The notes beneath the pieces were generated by a model, which was given only the letters and a program-made list of their open reading frames with translations, had not been told where the DNA came from and ran no database searches. The position numbers and the translations under genes were made by a program. Positions 1 to 10,979 of a DNA stretch of 48,469 nucleotides are shown here, piece by piece (positions within the stretch are counted from its first letter, which is position 1; each line of letters opens with the position of its first letter). Source of the DNA: Bacillus sp. RO3 (GTDB lineage Bacteria; Bacillota; Bacilli; Bacillales; Bacillaceae_B); contig NZ_JAAXCV010000008.1 in NCBI RefSeq assembly GCF_012911895.1, positions 1 through 48,469 on the forward strand, in the 5' to 3' direction.

Positions 1-124
1 AATTTGCTTACAGCTTCCTTCAGATTCCAGGTCACCCTGGACACCCTTGCCTTCAGCTAACGGCTACAACGACCTTCACCGTTCGGGACTTGAACCCTAA
101 AGCGTGTGCACATGCCGGGCACAC
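1..124 (-). mobile_element. Group II intron, class C, 5' end (partial, runs off the window)
   Basis: Read on the minus strand, the sequence from 124 to 1 begins GTGTGCCCGGCATG, the GUGYG start of a group II intron. It goes on with blocks I recognise from domain I of the Oceanobacillus iheyensis class IIC ribozyme: AGTCCCGAAC, GCAAGGGTGTCC and TGGAATCTGAAGGAAGC in the same order and spacing. Only about 124 nt are present; the rest of domain I, any reverse transcriptase and the 3' end lie left of position 1. The insertion point is 7 nt behind a Rho-independent hairpin, which is the known target preference of class C introns. The comparison is from memory, not from a search. Confidence 0.85.
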
Positions 125-125
125 A

Positions 126-155
126 AAGAAAAGAAGAGCTTTGGCAGCCCTTCTT
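126..155 (-). terminator. Rho-independent terminator of the neutral protease gene, intron target
   Basis: On the minus strand AAGAAGGGCT (155-146) pairs with AGCTCTTCTT (140-131) around the loop GCCAA, with one G-U pair, followed by TTCTTT. It lies 13 nt behind the protease stop codon. The group II intron starts directly after this T-rich tail, so the tail probably also serves as the intron's exon-binding target. Confidence 0.8.
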
Positions 156-167
156 CTTTTTCCTTTT

Positions 168-1835
<1,668 letters not shown>

Positions 1836-1867
1836 TTACAACACCTCTTTATAAGAATTTTCCAACT

Positions 1868-1873
1868 ATTATA
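1868..1873 (-). promoter_or_regulatory. Possible -10 element of the neutral protease gene
   Basis: TATAAT on the minus strand 33 nt before the TTG start, in a very AT-rich stretch. I see no convincing -35 box at 16-18 nt, so this is only a weak promoter call. Confidence 0.35.
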
Positions 1874-2015
1874 AACACTATAGAAAATATAGTACATGCC
1901 CCACTCCTGACGAATCAGTCTAAGTACCTACATTTCTCCATTTTCAACATTAGGTTTAAATACCTACATAAAACACCCAAAAACCAAACAATCGAGGAAA
2001 ATTCGAACCGAAATA

Positions 2016-2051
2016 AGGGACGGACCTTGAATGAATTCAAGGTCCGTCCCT
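2016..2051. repeat. Inverted pair of the GGTCCGTCCCT repeat
   Basis: Perfect palindrome: 16-nt arms AGGGACGGACCTTGAA and TTCAAGGTCCGTCCCT around a 4-nt loop TGAA. The arms carry the dispersed GGTCCGTCCCT motif found at many other intergenic sites in this window. It has no U-tract in either direction, and the gatB terminator lies only 10 nt to the right, so it is not simply that terminator. Confidence 0.85.
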
Positions 2052-2060
2052 CTCGCCATA

Positions 2061-2102
2061 AAAAACAGCCCCTGGAAACAAGTCGTTTCCGGGGGCTGTT
2101 TT
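2061..2102 (-). terminator. Rho-independent terminator of gatCAB
   Basis: On the minus strand ACAGCCCCCGGAAACGA is followed by loop sequence and TCGTTTCC-like partner TTTCCAGGGGCTGT, then TTTTTT. The stem is long and GC-rich and begins about 10 nt after the gatB stop codon. Confidence 0.9.
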
Positions 2103-2110
2103 CAGCGTTT

Positions 2111-3541
2111 TTAGCGTTTTTGAATTTCTTCGAGCAGTAATTTGTTTACAAGTGGCGGGTTCGCCTGGCCTTTTGTTGCTTTCATGATTTGACCGACCAG
2201 GAAGCCGATGGCACGGTCTTTCCCGTTCTTGAAGTCTTCGATGGATTGCGGATTCGCATCCAGAGTTTCTGTCACAATCTTAAGTAAGGCACCTTCGTCT
2301 GAGATTTGAACAAGACCTTTATCTTTCACGATTTGTTCAGGGTCTCCCCCGTTCTCTACCAACTCTTTAAATACTTTCTTCGCAATCTTAGAAGAAATCG
2401 TCCCTTTTTCGATGAGCTCGATCATGCCTGCCAGTCCCTGAGGGGTCAGCTTGACATCTTCAAGTTCTTTTTGCTGTGCGTTCAAGTAGGCAGATACCTC
2501 TCCCATCAGCCAGTTGGACGCCAGTTTCGCATCGGCTCCTGCCTCAACGGTATCCTGGAAGAAATCAGACATTTCTTTCGTCAATGTCAGAACCATGGCA
2601 TCATAAGCAGGCAGTCCCAGCTCTTCTACATAGCGCTTTTTACGCTCATCGGGAAGCTCAGGGATCTCGGCACGGATGCGGTCCATCCACTCTTGATCAA
2701 TGTGAAGGTGTAATAAATCCGGTTCAGGGAAGTAACGGTAGTCATCGGATCCTTCTTTTACACGCATGAGGATCGTTTTACCGGTGGATTCATCGAAACG
2801 GAGCGTTTCCTGCTGAATCAATCCTCCGGATAAAAGTACCTTCTCCTGACGTACGATCTCATACTCCAATCCTTTTTTAACAAAGTTAAAGGAGTTCAGA
2901 TTCTTAAGCTCGGCTTTCGTTCCAAACTTCTCCTGACCGATCGGGCGCAGGGAAATATTGGCGTCACAACGAAGTGACCCTTCTTCCATCTTACAATCGG
3001 AAACCCCTGTATATTGAATGATGGATTTCAATTTTTCAAGATACGCATACGCTTCTTCGGGTGTACGGATATCAGGCTCAGATACGATTTCAATCAATGG
3101 AGTTCCTTGACGGTTGTAGTCCACAAGGGAATAACCGTCACCGGAGTGAGTCAGTTTCCCAGCATCCTCTTCCAGGTGAAGACGTGTGATTCCGATGCGT
3201 TTCTTCTCACCGTTCACTTCAATTTCAATCCAGCCGTTCTCACCGATCGGCTTATCAAATTGAGAGATTTGGTACGCTTTTGGATTATCAGGATAGAAAT
3301 AGTTTTTACGGTCAAACTTTGTATCCGTAGCGATTTCACAATTCAGCGCGATTGCCGCTTTCATACCGAATTCAATGGCACGCTTGTTTACCACAGGAAG
3401 GACGCCGGGATATCCAAGGTCGATCACATTCGTATTCGTGTTCGGCTCTGCTCCAAAATGGTTCGGTGCAGGAGAGAACATCTTACTGTCCGTTTTTAAT
3501 TCTACGTGGACCTCTAGTCCGATTACTGGTTCAAAGTTCAT
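2111..3541 (-). CDS. gatB: Asp-tRNA(Asn)/Glu-tRNA(Gln) amidotransferase subunit B
   Basis: GatB binds misacylated Glu-tRNA(Gln) or Asp-tRNA(Asn), phosphorylates the acid and completes amidation with ammonia supplied by GatA. The 476-residue protein starts [18 protein letters not shown], carries the GatB cradle domain signature ([23 protein letters not shown]) and ends in a tRNA-binding YqeY-like tail ([13 protein letters not shown]). I chose ATG at 3541, preceded by AAGGGGTG seven nt upstream, over the GTG three codons earlier, which lies inside that ribosome site; family members start at MNFE. The gene lies 12 nt behind gatA and is the last gene of gatCAB. Length and sequence match B. subtilis GatB as I remember it. 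Confidence 0.97.
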   Translation of the reverse strand: MNFEPVIGLEVHVELKTDSKMFSPAPNHFGAEPNTNTNVIDLGYPGVLPVVNKRAIEFGMKAAIALNCEIATDTKFDRKNYFYPDNPKAYQISQFDKPIGENGWIEIEVNGEKKRIGITRLHLEEDAGKLTHSGDGYSLVDYNRQGTPLIEIVSEPDIRTPEEAYAYLEKLKSIIQYTGVSDCKMEEGSLRCDANISLRPIGQEKFGTKAELKNLNSFNFVKKGLEYEIVRQEKVLLSGGLIQQETLRFDESTGKTILMRVKEGSDDYRYFPEPDLLHLHIDQEWMDRIRAEIPELPDERKKRYVEELGLPAYDAMVLTLTKEMSDFFQDTVEAGADAKLASNWLMGEVSAYLNAQQKELEDVKLTPQGLAGMIELIEKGTISSKIAKKVFKELVENGGDPEQIVKDKGLVQISDEGALLKIVTETLDANPQSIEDFKNGKDRAIGFLVGQIMKATKGQANPPLVNKLLLEEIQKR

Positions 3542-3553
3542 TGATTTCACCCC

Positions 3554-5014
3554 TTACAGTTGTGGTCTTTTTGTATGGAAATCTGTAGCCTGCTCGAATG
3601 CATGGGCTACGCGATAGATCGTGCTTTCGTCAAAGTGCTTTCCGATGATTTGAAGTCCCAGTGGCAGTCCTGTAGAAGAGAATCCACAAGGTACAGAGAT
3701 TCCCGGTACACCTGCCAGGTTTACTGGAATAGTTAAAATATCGTTTGCATACATCGTCAGTGGATCATCGATTTTTTCACCGATCTTAAATGCCGGAGTC
3801 GGTGTTGTCGGTCCAATGATGACGTCATATTTCGCAAATACATCCTCAAAGTCTTTCTTGATCAGTGTACGTGCCTGCTGGGCTTTTTTGTAATAGGCAT
3901 CGTAGTAACCAGAGCTTAAGGCAAACGTTCCAAGCATAATACGACGCTTCACCTCGTCACCGAATCCTTCTGCACGGGTCTTCTTGTAAAGATCAAGAAG
4001 GTTCTCTGCGTTCGGAGAGCGGTAACCGTAGCGGACACCGTCAAAGCGGGCAAGGTTAGCAGAAGCTTCAGAAGACGCAAGTAAATAATACGTCGATACG
4101 CCATATTTAGAATGTGGAAGAGACACTTCTTCCCATGTCGCTCCCATCCCTTCCAATACTTTCAGTGAAGCAAGTACGGCTTGACGGGCTTCTTCCCCGA
4201 CACCTTCACCCAAGTATTCTTTCGGCACAGCAATTTTCAGGCCTTTCACATCACCAGTCAGGGCCTCTGCGTAATTCGGAACCTCTACGTTTGCAGATGT
4301 GGAATCGTTCGGATCAAGTCCGGCGATTGCTTGCAGCAGGTAGGCATTGTCTTCAACATTACGGGTGATCGGTCCGATTTGATCCAGTGAAGAAGCAAAT
4401 GCCACAAGACCGAAACGGGAAACACGTCCGTACGTCGGCTTTAATCCGACCGTACCCGTGAATGCCGCCGGCTGACGAATCGATCCACCTGTATCCGAGC
4501 CAAGTGAGAAAGGAACCTCTCCAGCGGCAACAGAAGCGGCAGAACCGCCTGAAGAACCACCGGGAACCGTCTCAAGATTCCATGGATTGCTCGTCTTTTG
4601 GAAACCGGAGTTCTCTGTGGATGAACCCATCGCAAACTCATCCATATTCAATTTACCGATTGTAATCGTATCGGCACTATGTAATTTATTGATGACCGTC
4701 GCATCATAGATAGGATTGAAGTTTTCAAGGATTTTACTTGCACATGTCGTGCGGAGCCCTTTTGTGACGATGTTATCTTTGATCCCGATCGGCATACCGA
4801 AAAGAAGACCTTTCGATTCATCCGTCCCAAGCTTTGCATCCATTTCTTTCGCTTTATTGCGGGCATTTTCTTCATCCAGCGTTAAGAATGCCTTTACTTT
4901 ATCTTCAACGGCATCAATACGTTTGTATGACTCGTCTACTAAATCTGTAACAGATACTTCCTTCTTATGTAAAAGCTCATGAAGCTCTGATAATTTATGG
5001 TCAAATAATGACAT
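3554..5014 (-). CDS. gatA: Glutamyl-tRNA(Gln) amidotransferase subunit A
   Basis: GatA is the glutaminase that releases ammonia for the GatB kinase/transferase. The 486-residue protein is a complete amidase-signature enzyme. The Ser-cisSer-Lys triad is visible: K79 in GIKDN, S154 in [10 protein letters not shown] and the nucleophile S178 in [10 protein letters not shown]. The start ATG follows GGAGGGGACCTC, and the gene begins 12 nt after the gatC stop. It sits between gatC and gatB, as in most Firmicutes. It would act in the cytoplasm in a heterotrimer because Bacillaceae normally lack GlnRS. Confidence 0.98.
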   Translation of the reverse strand: MSLFDHKLSELHELLHKKEVSVTDLVDESYKRIDAVEDKVKAFLTLDEENARNKAKEMDAKLGTDESKGLLFGMPIGIKDNIVTKGLRTTCASKILENFNPIYDATVINKLHSADTITIGKLNMDEFAMGSSTENSGFQKTSNPWNLETVPGGSSGGSAASVAAGEVPFSLGSDTGGSIRQPAAFTGTVGLKPTYGRVSRFGLVAFASSLDQIGPITRNVEDNAYLLQAIAGLDPNDSTSANVEVPNYAEALTGDVKGLKIAVPKEYLGEGVGEEARQAVLASLKVLEGMGATWEEVSLPHSKYGVSTYYLLASSEASANLARFDGVRYGYRSPNAENLLDLYKKTRAEGFGDEVKRRIMLGTFALSSGYYDAYYKKAQQARTLIKKDFEDVFAKYDVIIGPTTPTPAFKIGEKIDDPLTMYANDILTIPVNLAGVPGISVPCGFSSTGLPLGLQIIGKHFDESTIYRVAHAFEQATDFHTKRPQL

Positions 5015-5026
5015 GAGGTCCCCTCC

Positions 5027-5317
5027 TTAGTCCAAGATCGATGGAACGCGAACTTGTCCATCTTGTTTGTCTGGTGCGTTCTTTAATACTTCTTCACGTG
5101 GCAGTCCTTCAACAGGCTTGTCTTCACGCATAACGTTCTTCATATCCAACACATGGCTCGTCGCTTCCACATTTGAAGTATCCAATTCATTCAGCTGCTC
5201 GGCGAACCCTATAATCGCATCTAATTGGGTTGTAAACTTTTTCGCTTCGTCCTCAGTGATGGCCAGTCTTGCAAGATGGGAAACATGCTTTACTTGCTCT
5301 TCAGAAATTCTAGACAT
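5027..5317 (-). CDS. gatC: Glutamyl-tRNA(Gln) amidotransferase subunit C
   Basis: GatC is the small subunit that wraps around GatA and GatB and stabilises them. The 96-residue protein starts [20 protein letters not shown] and ends RVPSILD, the usual full length. The reading frame is open upstream for 68 more codons, but ATG at 5317 has a near-perfect site (GGAGGTG, 7 nt spacing) and the family start. It is the first gene of the gatCAB operon and probably carries the operon promoter upstream. Confidence 0.97.
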   Translation of the reverse strand: MSRISEEQVKHVSHLARLAITEDEAKKFTTQLDAIIGFAEQLNELDTSNVEATSHVLDMKNVMREDKPVEGLPREEVLKNAPDKQDGQVRVPSILD

Positions 5318-5360
5318 CTTCTTCACCTCCGTATATGTTCGAACACTCACAATACTATTG

Positions 5361-5390
5361 ATAATACCAAAATTCGCTTCATTAAAGCAA
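5361..5390 (-). promoter_or_regulatory. Putative SigA promoter of gatCAB
   Basis: Minus strand: -35 TTGCTT (5390-5385), 18-nt spacer, -10 TATTAT (5366-5361), about 44 nt before the gatC start. The -35 box matches the consensus at the TTG core only, so confidence is moderate. Confidence 0.45.
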
Positions 5391-5823
5391 CTATGATAAG
5401 AGATAACGATTGTCGGATCATGGCGAATTTTTCTCCATTCCTGCAACCATTCTATCACGAATGAAGGGAGGGGGTGTGATTTTGTAAGGGACGTACCTAC
5501 AATGAACAGGATGAGGGACATCGGGGTTGATTGGGCCTGACCCGGTTGCAGGTCCTAATGTCAGGTGAAAGAGAAAGTGGTGTAACGTTCAGAATCAGGG
5601 TTCTCATGAACTTCTGCATAGATGAATGGAGCGGGAGAGGCTGCCTTGGTTATGGAATGGAGAAAACTTTTGCATGGTACGGAAGTGATTGTGTCGGTTT
5701 TGAGTTTTATTGCGTCACTTTTCCCTTCAATGCGTATTTTAAATAAAAAAATAGAAGAAAGCCTAACTCCAATAAAAGGATATTCCCACCTCATAACCGA
5801 ATCTAATCAGCAGAGGTGATTTC
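5391..5823. other. Intergenic region between gatC and the cupin gene
   Basis: About 430 nt with no gene I can support. At 5487-5498 there is AGGGACGTACCT, a one-mismatch copy of the dispersed AGGGACGGACCT motif. Short reading frames here lack convincing ribosome sites or family resemblance. The plus-strand promoter of the cupin gene should lie near 5700-5800, but I cannot pick a clear -35/-10 pair. Confidence 0.5.
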
Positions 5824-6204
5824 ATGAACATTTACACATTCAATCAAACTACCGGAAAATCCGTTCATCAATTCAATAGCAGAGGTGTCATCATACACCC
5901 TTTGTTAAAGCCTGATGATCCTTTTCAAATCGGATATTTTTATTTAGAAGCCAACAGTGTACTCGGAATGCATCCCGCCATGTGCGATCAGCTTTTGATG
6001 GTTACGTCGGGACGGGGTTGGGTGAGAGTCGAAGGAGAAGAGAAGATCTTAGTCGAACCGGGCATGGCCATCTTTTGGGAAAAGGGGGAAATGCATGAAT
6101 CGGGCTCTGATCAAGGCATGACAGCTATTGTAGCAGAAGGGGATACACTGGATCCTGACAGATACCTCCCTCTCACACCACTTAAAAAAGAATATACATC
6201 ATGA
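5824..6204 (+). CDS. Small cupin-domain protein, function unknown
   Basis: Single-domain cupin of 126 residues, one of the few plus-strand genes here. The ATG follows CAGAGGTGATTTC, a good ribosome site. The two cupin motifs are recognisable: motif 1 around residues 47-66 (LGMHPAMCDQ...SGRGWV) and motif 2 around 79-94 (PGMAIFWEKGEMHESG). The usual motif-1 pattern HxHx(3-4)E is degenerate: H50 is there, but the second His and the Glu are not, while H91 of motif 2 is kept. The metal site may therefore be altered or absent. It has no signal peptide, so it is cytoplasmic. The flanking genes (gatC and yueI, both on the other strand) give no hint of its role. Confidence 0.85.
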   Translation: MNIYTFNQTTGKSVHQFNSRGVIIHPLLKPDDPFQIGYFYLEANSVLGMHPAMCDQLLMVTSGRGWVRVEGEEKILVEPGMAIFWEKGEMHESGSDQGMTAIVAEGDTLDPDRYLPLTPLKKEYTS

Positions 6205-6351
6205 CGGCAGCCGGGACCGGCGGCAAAGATGAGATTTCCTGAATGGATCCAGGGTTTTCACCGGCTTAACAAACCCGTTCCCGGATTGAAGATGATCTTC
6301 ATTAAGAGAAGCATCCCTTCATGGCACATCATCCGCCCAATTGATCAACAT

Positions 6352-6801
6352 TTAGAAAAGCTTATTTTTAATCGATGAGAATAGGCTTTTCTTTGCCTTT
6401 TGTTTTGTTTGCGTTTCCGATGCTTTTTCACTTTTTTTCTTCACATAAATGTCCTCTTTATCAATGGCATGATCATATGCCAGGACAAGACCGATGTCTG
6501 TTTCAGTTTCCTTATTGGTCACCATCGAAAATGAAACGTGATACGTATCGGCGAGCTTGATGTATTTAGATAAGTAGGAATAGCTCATATTGCCGTTTAA
6601 TAGAAGCTTCGCATTTGGATTCTTCTTCAGGTTCTCCTGGACTTCTTTATAAACTCCCTTTTCCCTTACCTGGCTTTGAGTAAGGGCAATGACGATCCGT
6701 TCCCGCAAGCTTCCGAGGAATTTCCTTCTTTCATCGGGCTTCGTTTGCTTCTGTCCGTATATTCCATTATCCAGATAATCATCAATCGTCGGTTTACTCA
6801 C
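6352..6801 (-). CDS. yueI: YueI family protein (DUF1694)
   Basis: Cytoplasmic protein of 149 residues resembling B. subtilis YueI (DUF1694), whose function I do not know. Characteristic parts are DDYLDNGIYGQKQTKPDERR near the N terminus, LGSLRERIVIALT and the NPNAKLLLNGNMSYSYLSKY stretch; the C terminus is Lys/Ser-rich. I chose GTG at 6801, because GGAGGTG lies 9 nt upstream and the family begins at about SKPTIDDYL; an ATG six codons earlier lies inside the ribosome site. A 13-bp inverted repeat (6354-6366 with 6380-6392) overlaps the stop codon and could be its terminator. Confidence 0.85.
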   Translation of the reverse strand: MSKPTIDDYLDNGIYGQKQTKPDERRKFLGSLRERIVIALTQSQVREKGVYKEVQENLKKNPNAKLLLNGNMSYSYLSKYIKLADTYHVSFSMVTNKETETDIGLVLAYDHAIDKEDIYVKKKSEKASETQTKQKAKKSLFSSIKNKLF

Positions 6802-6913
6802 AACCAAAAGCACCTCCAAGACGGTCTAATTTCAGTTTCTCCTACACTATATGAATACATGTGTTCATTTGGTTCAATCCTATTTTCTCCTATGGAAATG
6901 CCTTAAGGCAACC

Positions 6914-6947
6914 AAAAGGTCCACTTCCATGGGGAAGCGGACCTTTT
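6914..6947 (-). terminator. Terminator of the arginine operon
   Basis: AAAAGGTCCACTTCC pairs with GGAAGCGGACCTTTT around a short loop, giving a hairpin with A-rich and T-rich ends, so it could work in both directions. It starts 5 nt behind the argF stop. The arm AGGTCC...GGACCT resembles the dispersed GGTCCGTCCC repeat but is diverged. Confidence 0.85.
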
Positions 6948-6951
6948 AGCC

Positions 6952-7905
6952 CTAAACGAATAGGGATTGAAGAATGGCCTTCTGAACATGCAAGCGATTC
7001 TCCGCTTGTTGAAATACCGCTGATGAAGGACCGTCAATGACAGCCGCTGTCACTTCTTCTTCCCTGTGTGCCGGGAGACAGTGGAGGAATTTCACATTTG
7101 GGGCCGCATGCTGAAGTAAATGTTCATTCACCTGGTAAGATTTAAATTCTTCAAGACGTTTAAGAGCCTCTTCCTCCTGCCCCATGCTGGCCCACACATC
7201 GGTATATACAATGTCGGCACCTTTTACTGCTTTAACCGGATCATGAGTAAGAGTAAAGCTACCGCCGTTCATTCCCGTAAGCTCCTCTGTCTTGCCGACA
7301 ATCTCATTATCGGGGTCATAGCCTTCTGGACAACAGACAACGACGTCCATACCAAGCTTCGCACTAAGAATCATAAAGGAGTGGGCCACATTATTCCCGT
7401 CCCCAATATAAACCACCTTCAATCCCTTGAATGTCCCCTTCAGTTCCAGAATCGTCAGAACATCAGCAAGGGCCTGACAGGGATGGAACGTATCACACAG
7501 GCCATTGATCACGGGGACGCTTGCGTATTTGGCCAATTGTGCAACCTTCTCAGTCTCGAATGTGCGGATCATGATTCCATCCACATAGGAGGATAGGACT
7601 CGTGCCGTATCCGCAATCGATTCTCCACGTCCAAGCTGGATGTCACGGGCATTCAAATAAATGGCGTGACCACCCATTTGAAGCATTCCTGCTTCAAAGG
7701 AGACCCGTGTTCTCGTGGAGGACTTTTCAAAAATCATCCCCAGGATCTTTCCCTCCAACACCTTTGAATGAGGATTCTCCTTCAAATACTGTGCAAGTGA
7801 TAGCAGCTCAAGAACTTCATCAGTCGTGTAATCCAGCCATGTGATGAGATCCCTTCCTTTGAAAGAAATCCCTGCCGTTGTAGTTGCAACATTTGAACTT
7901 GTCAT
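6952..7905 (-). CDS. argF: Ornithine carbamoyltransferase (anabolic)
   Basis: Transfers the carbamoyl group from carbamoyl phosphate to ornithine, giving citrulline, in the cytoplasm. The 317-residue protein holds the carbamoyl-phosphate motif STRTR at 63-67 and the ornithine loop FLHCLPAHR near the C terminus; the length is normal. Its ATG overlaps the carB stop as ATGA (7905-7902), which couples its translation to the enzyme that makes its substrate. It is the last gene of argCJBD-carAB-argF. The position with carAB argues for the biosynthetic rather than the arginine-deiminase enzyme. Confidence 0.97.
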   Translation of the reverse strand: MTSSNVATTTAGISFKGRDLITWLDYTTDEVLELLSLAQYLKENPHSKVLEGKILGMIFEKSSTRTRVSFEAGMLQMGGHAIYLNARDIQLGRGESIADTARVLSSYVDGIMIRTFETEKVAQLAKYASVPVINGLCDTFHPCQALADVLTILELKGTFKGLKVVYIGDGNNVAHSFMILSAKLGMDVVVCCPEGYDPDNEIVGKTEELTGMNGGSFTLTHDPVKAVKGADIVYTDVWASMGQEEEALKRLEEFKSYQVNEHLLQHAAPNVKFLHCLPAHREEEVTAAVIDGPSSAVFQQAENRLHVQKAILQSLFV

Positions 7906-10900
7906 ACTCGGCTCACTCCCTTTATGGATTTTGACTGTGTCAATGGAACAGGTTTGACATTATCTGCTTTCATACTCCGAATAAATGCACGGAGAGTGTC
8001 AGCTTCTGTTAAGACTGTCACTCCTGCTTCTAACGCAGCCATCCTTCTCTTCTTCCATTCTTCCGTTTCTTCATGACTGAAATATATTGTGGCATGGCTA
8101 GTTTCCATCCAGTCCCTAAAAGACGTGCTTGGTGCAGTGTGATATCGGCTTAATTCATGATCGTCACTGTCTATATAGATGGTCCCACCGGCCACCACAC
8201 GATCATGCAGTTCTTCAAACACTTTATACAGGGCCTCTTCAACCGTATTACCCAGACATAAACCTTCACCCGTTGCCTTCATATTGGCACCGAGTGTTTG
8301 ATCGATTTCCGGCAGGGCATGGGATGAAAAGACAGGATACTTGACTCCTACCACGTTTAAATCAGTCGGGAGACTGAAGGCATTCATCCTCAATCCTTCA
8401 TCACATATCAGGTCTGTAGCCATATCGATCAATGAAATGCCGAGAATCTTACTGATCACCGGAACCGTCCGGCTTGCTCTTGGGTTTACTTCCAGCACGA
8501 ACACTTCTTCATCCTGCAGTAAAAATTGTATGTTCATGATCCCTTTGTATTGAAGGGAGTCCACGATTTTCCCTGCGTACCCTTCTACCATTCTCTTCAC
8601 TTCATCCGACAGGGATTCAGAAGGGAAGATCGACATACTGTCCCCTGAATGGACGCCTGCCCGTTCAATATGCTCCATCACTCCAGGTACGTATACATCC
8701 TCGCCATCCCCTACCAAGTCCACCTCGATTTCCTGTCCCTCTTTAAATTCATCCATTAAAATGGGAAAATACTCTTCATCCGCTTCCTTTATAAACGCCT
8801 GTAACTCAGATGGCGTCGTGACCTTCACCATTCCTTTGCCTCCAATCACATAGGATGGACGGCAAAGAAGGGGAAAGGTTAAATGACGGGCTACCTGTAA
8901 AGCCTCTTCATTACTATGACAAATATCTCCTTTCACTCTTGGTATCGTCAGTTCATCGAGGAATTGATAAAATTGTTCGCGATCTTCTACACGTTCAATG
9001 ATGCGTGAGGAGATCCCGAGCAATTGGACACCTTTTGTTTCTAGCACATCCGCCAGGTTCAAAGCGGTTTGCCCGCCGAATTGAACCATGACTGCATCTA
9101 CGCTTTCATGCCGGATGATGGAAAGGATCGATTCTTCTGTAATCGGTTCAAAGTAAAGGCGGTCGGCAGTTTCATAATCCGTGCTCACGGTTTCAGGATT
9201 ATTGTTCACCATGATGGTCGTGTACCCATGCCGTTTTAAACGCTGAATCGCCTTGACCGCACTGTAATCAAATTCGACTCCCTGACCGATCCGGATTGGA
9301 CCTGCCCCCACTATCAACACCTTTTTCTCTCCTTCTAATGGTTGGAGTTCATTGTCTCCGTAATAGGTAGAGTAGGCATAGTTGGTGACGGCCTCAAATT
9401 CACCTGCACATGTATCCACCATTTTAAAAGACGGGAATACCCCTTGCTCCACCATCATCCGTTCAATTTCAGCTTCCGTTTTTCCGGTTAAACCGGCAAT
9501 TGTCCCATTGTCAAACCGGAATGCCTTTGCTTCCTTCAGCAGAGCAGCAGTGAGCTCGGAGCCCCTTATCTTCTTTTCCATGGAGACCACATGACCCATG
9601 ACCGATAAGAACAGCTTGTCGATTCCCGTCTTTTCATGAAGGACAGAAACGGAACAGCCTCTTCTCAGCAGCTCCAGCAATTCAAAGTAACGGCGGTCGG
9701 TTGGGATCCTGATGCCTTGCTCCAGCTCTTCATACGATAAGCCAGCGAGTTCCCTTTCGATATTCGCAACAGATAAGTCCAGGGACTGAAGGGCTTTCTG
9801 AAATGCCGCCTCCAGCGAACGCTCGATCGCCATCACTTCACCCGTTGCTTTCATCTTTGTCCCGAGCACCCGATTGGCTTCCGGGAATTTATCGAATGGC
9901 CACCTGGGAAACTTGACGACAACGTAATCAAGAGCCGGCTCAAAGCTTGCAAAAGTGGTTCTCGTTAGAGGGTTGATGATTTCATTCAAGGTATACCCGA
10001 CAGCAAGCTTCACCGCTATCTTGGCAATGGGATAGCCGGTTGCCTTCGATGCCAGGGCAGACGACCTGCTCACCCTCGGATTCACCTCAATGACGTAGAA
10101 CCGGTTACTGTAAGGGTCTAGAGCAAATTGTATATTGCATCCCCCCACGACCTCCAATGCACTGACAATGTTGAACGCTGCCGTACGGAGCATGTGAAAC
10201 TCCTGATCTGTCAGGGTTTGGGACGGAGCAACGACGATGGAGTCCCCTGTATGGACTCCCACAGGATCGAAGTTCTCCATATTGCAGACAGATATACAAT
10301 TTCCTTTCGAATCTCTCATCACTTCATACTCGATCTCCTTGAACCCGGCAATGCTTTTTTCCACCAATATTTGATGAATCGGACTCGCCTTCAATCCGGT
10401 TTGAACGAGTTTACCATACTCTTCTCTGGTTGAGGCGATCCCTCCACCTCTCCCTCCCAATGTATAAGCGGGGCGGACAATGAGGGGGAAGGGCACCTTC
10501 TTCGAAAATAGTTGAGCCTCTTTGAGGTCGTGTACGATGGCACTTTCTGCCGTTGGATGCCCCAGTGTATCCATCAAGCTCCTGAATTTCTCTCTGTCTT
10601 CCCCTTTTTGAATAGAAGCCACTGACGTTCCAAGCAGTTTCACGCCATATTTTCCGAGAACCCCTGCTTCCTCAAGCTCCACTGCAAGATTCAGTGCGGT
10701 TTGCCCTCCAAGATTGGCAATCAATCCGTGGGGGCGTTCCATCTCGATGATCGAGGTCAAAGTCTTCACGGTTAACGGCTCACAATATACTTTGTCAGCG
10801 TGGGCTGTATCCGTCATGATGGTCGCCGGATTATGGTTCACGAGAATCACTTCATATCCCTCATCCTTAAGGGCAAGACACCCCTGGGTGCCTGAATAAT

Positions 10901-10979
10901 CAAATTCAGCCGCCTGCCCGATGATGATGGGTCCCGACCCGATGATGAGGATTTTTTGAATACTGGTATCTTTAGGCAT
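7902..10979 (-). CDS. carB: Carbamoyl-phosphate synthase large subunit, arginine-specific
   Basis: Makes carbamoyl phosphate from bicarbonate, ammonia from CarA and two ATP. The 1025-residue protein has two homologous ATP-grasp halves: the first starts QKILIIGSGPIIIGQAAEFD, the second begins around KKVLIVGAGPIRIGQGVEFD. The C-terminal MGS-like regulatory domain is short, like the arginine-specific B. subtilis CarB (about 1030 aa) rather than the pyrimidine enzyme (about 1071 aa). I chose ATG at 10979 (MPKDTSIQKIL); a longer open frame to 11042 has no family sequence. It overlaps the carA end by 8 nt and the argF start by 4 nt. A second, pyrimidine-controlled copy would be expected elsewhere in the genome. 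Confidence 0.96.
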   Translation of the reverse strand: MPKDTSIQKILIIGSGPIIIGQAAEFDYSGTQGCLALKDEGYEVILVNHNPATIMTDTAHADKVYCEPLTVKTLTSIIEMERPHGLIANLGGQTALNLAVELEEAGVLGKYGVKLLGTSVASIQKGEDREKFRSLMDTLGHPTAESAIVHDLKEAQLFSKKVPFPLIVRPAYTLGGRGGGIASTREEYGKLVQTGLKASPIHQILVEKSIAGFKEIEYEVMRDSKGNCISVCNMENFDPVGVHTGDSIVVAPSQTLTDQEFHMLRTAAFNIVSALEVVGGCNIQFALDPYSNRFYVIEVNPRVSRSSALASKATGYPIAKIAVKLAVGYTLNEIINPLTRTTFASFEPALDYVVVKFPRWPFDKFPEANRVLGTKMKATGEVMAIERSLEAAFQKALQSLDLSVANIERELAGLSYEELEQGIRIPTDRRYFELLELLRRGCSVSVLHEKTGIDKLFLSVMGHVVSMEKKIRGSELTAALLKEAKAFRFDNGTIAGLTGKTEAEIERMMVEQGVFPSFKMVDTCAGEFEAVTNYAYSTYYGDNELQPLEGEKKVLIVGAGPIRIGQGVEFDYSAVKAIQRLKRHGYTTIMVNNNPETVSTDYETADRLYFEPITEESILSIIRHESVDAVMVQFGGQTALNLADVLETKGVQLLGISSRIIERVEDREQFYQFLDELTIPRVKGDICHSNEEALQVARHLTFPLLCRPSYVIGGKGMVKVTTPSELQAFIKEADEEYFPILMDEFKEGQEIEVDLVGDGEDVYVPGVMEHIERAGVHSGDSMSIFPSESLSDEVKRMVEGYAGKIVDSLQYKGIMNIQFLLQDEEVFVLEVNPRASRTVPVISKILGISLIDMATDLICDEGLRMNAFSLPTDLNVVGVKYPVFSSHALPEIDQTLGANMKATGEGLCLGNTVEEALYKVFEELHDRVVAGGTIYIDSDDHELSRYHTAPSTSFRDWMETSHATIYFSHEETEEWKKRRMAALEAGVTVLTEADTLRAFIRSMKADNVKPVPLTQSKSIKGVSRV

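Noticed and set aside
5531..5819. Three short overlapping reading frames in the gatC-cupin gap
   Set aside because: No strong ribosome sites, no family resemblance, and they overlap on both strands; the cupin start explains the only good ribosome site.
6205..6351. GCCGGGACCGGCGGC as a terminator of the cupin gene
   Set aside because: The stem is only about 5 bp and no T-run follows.
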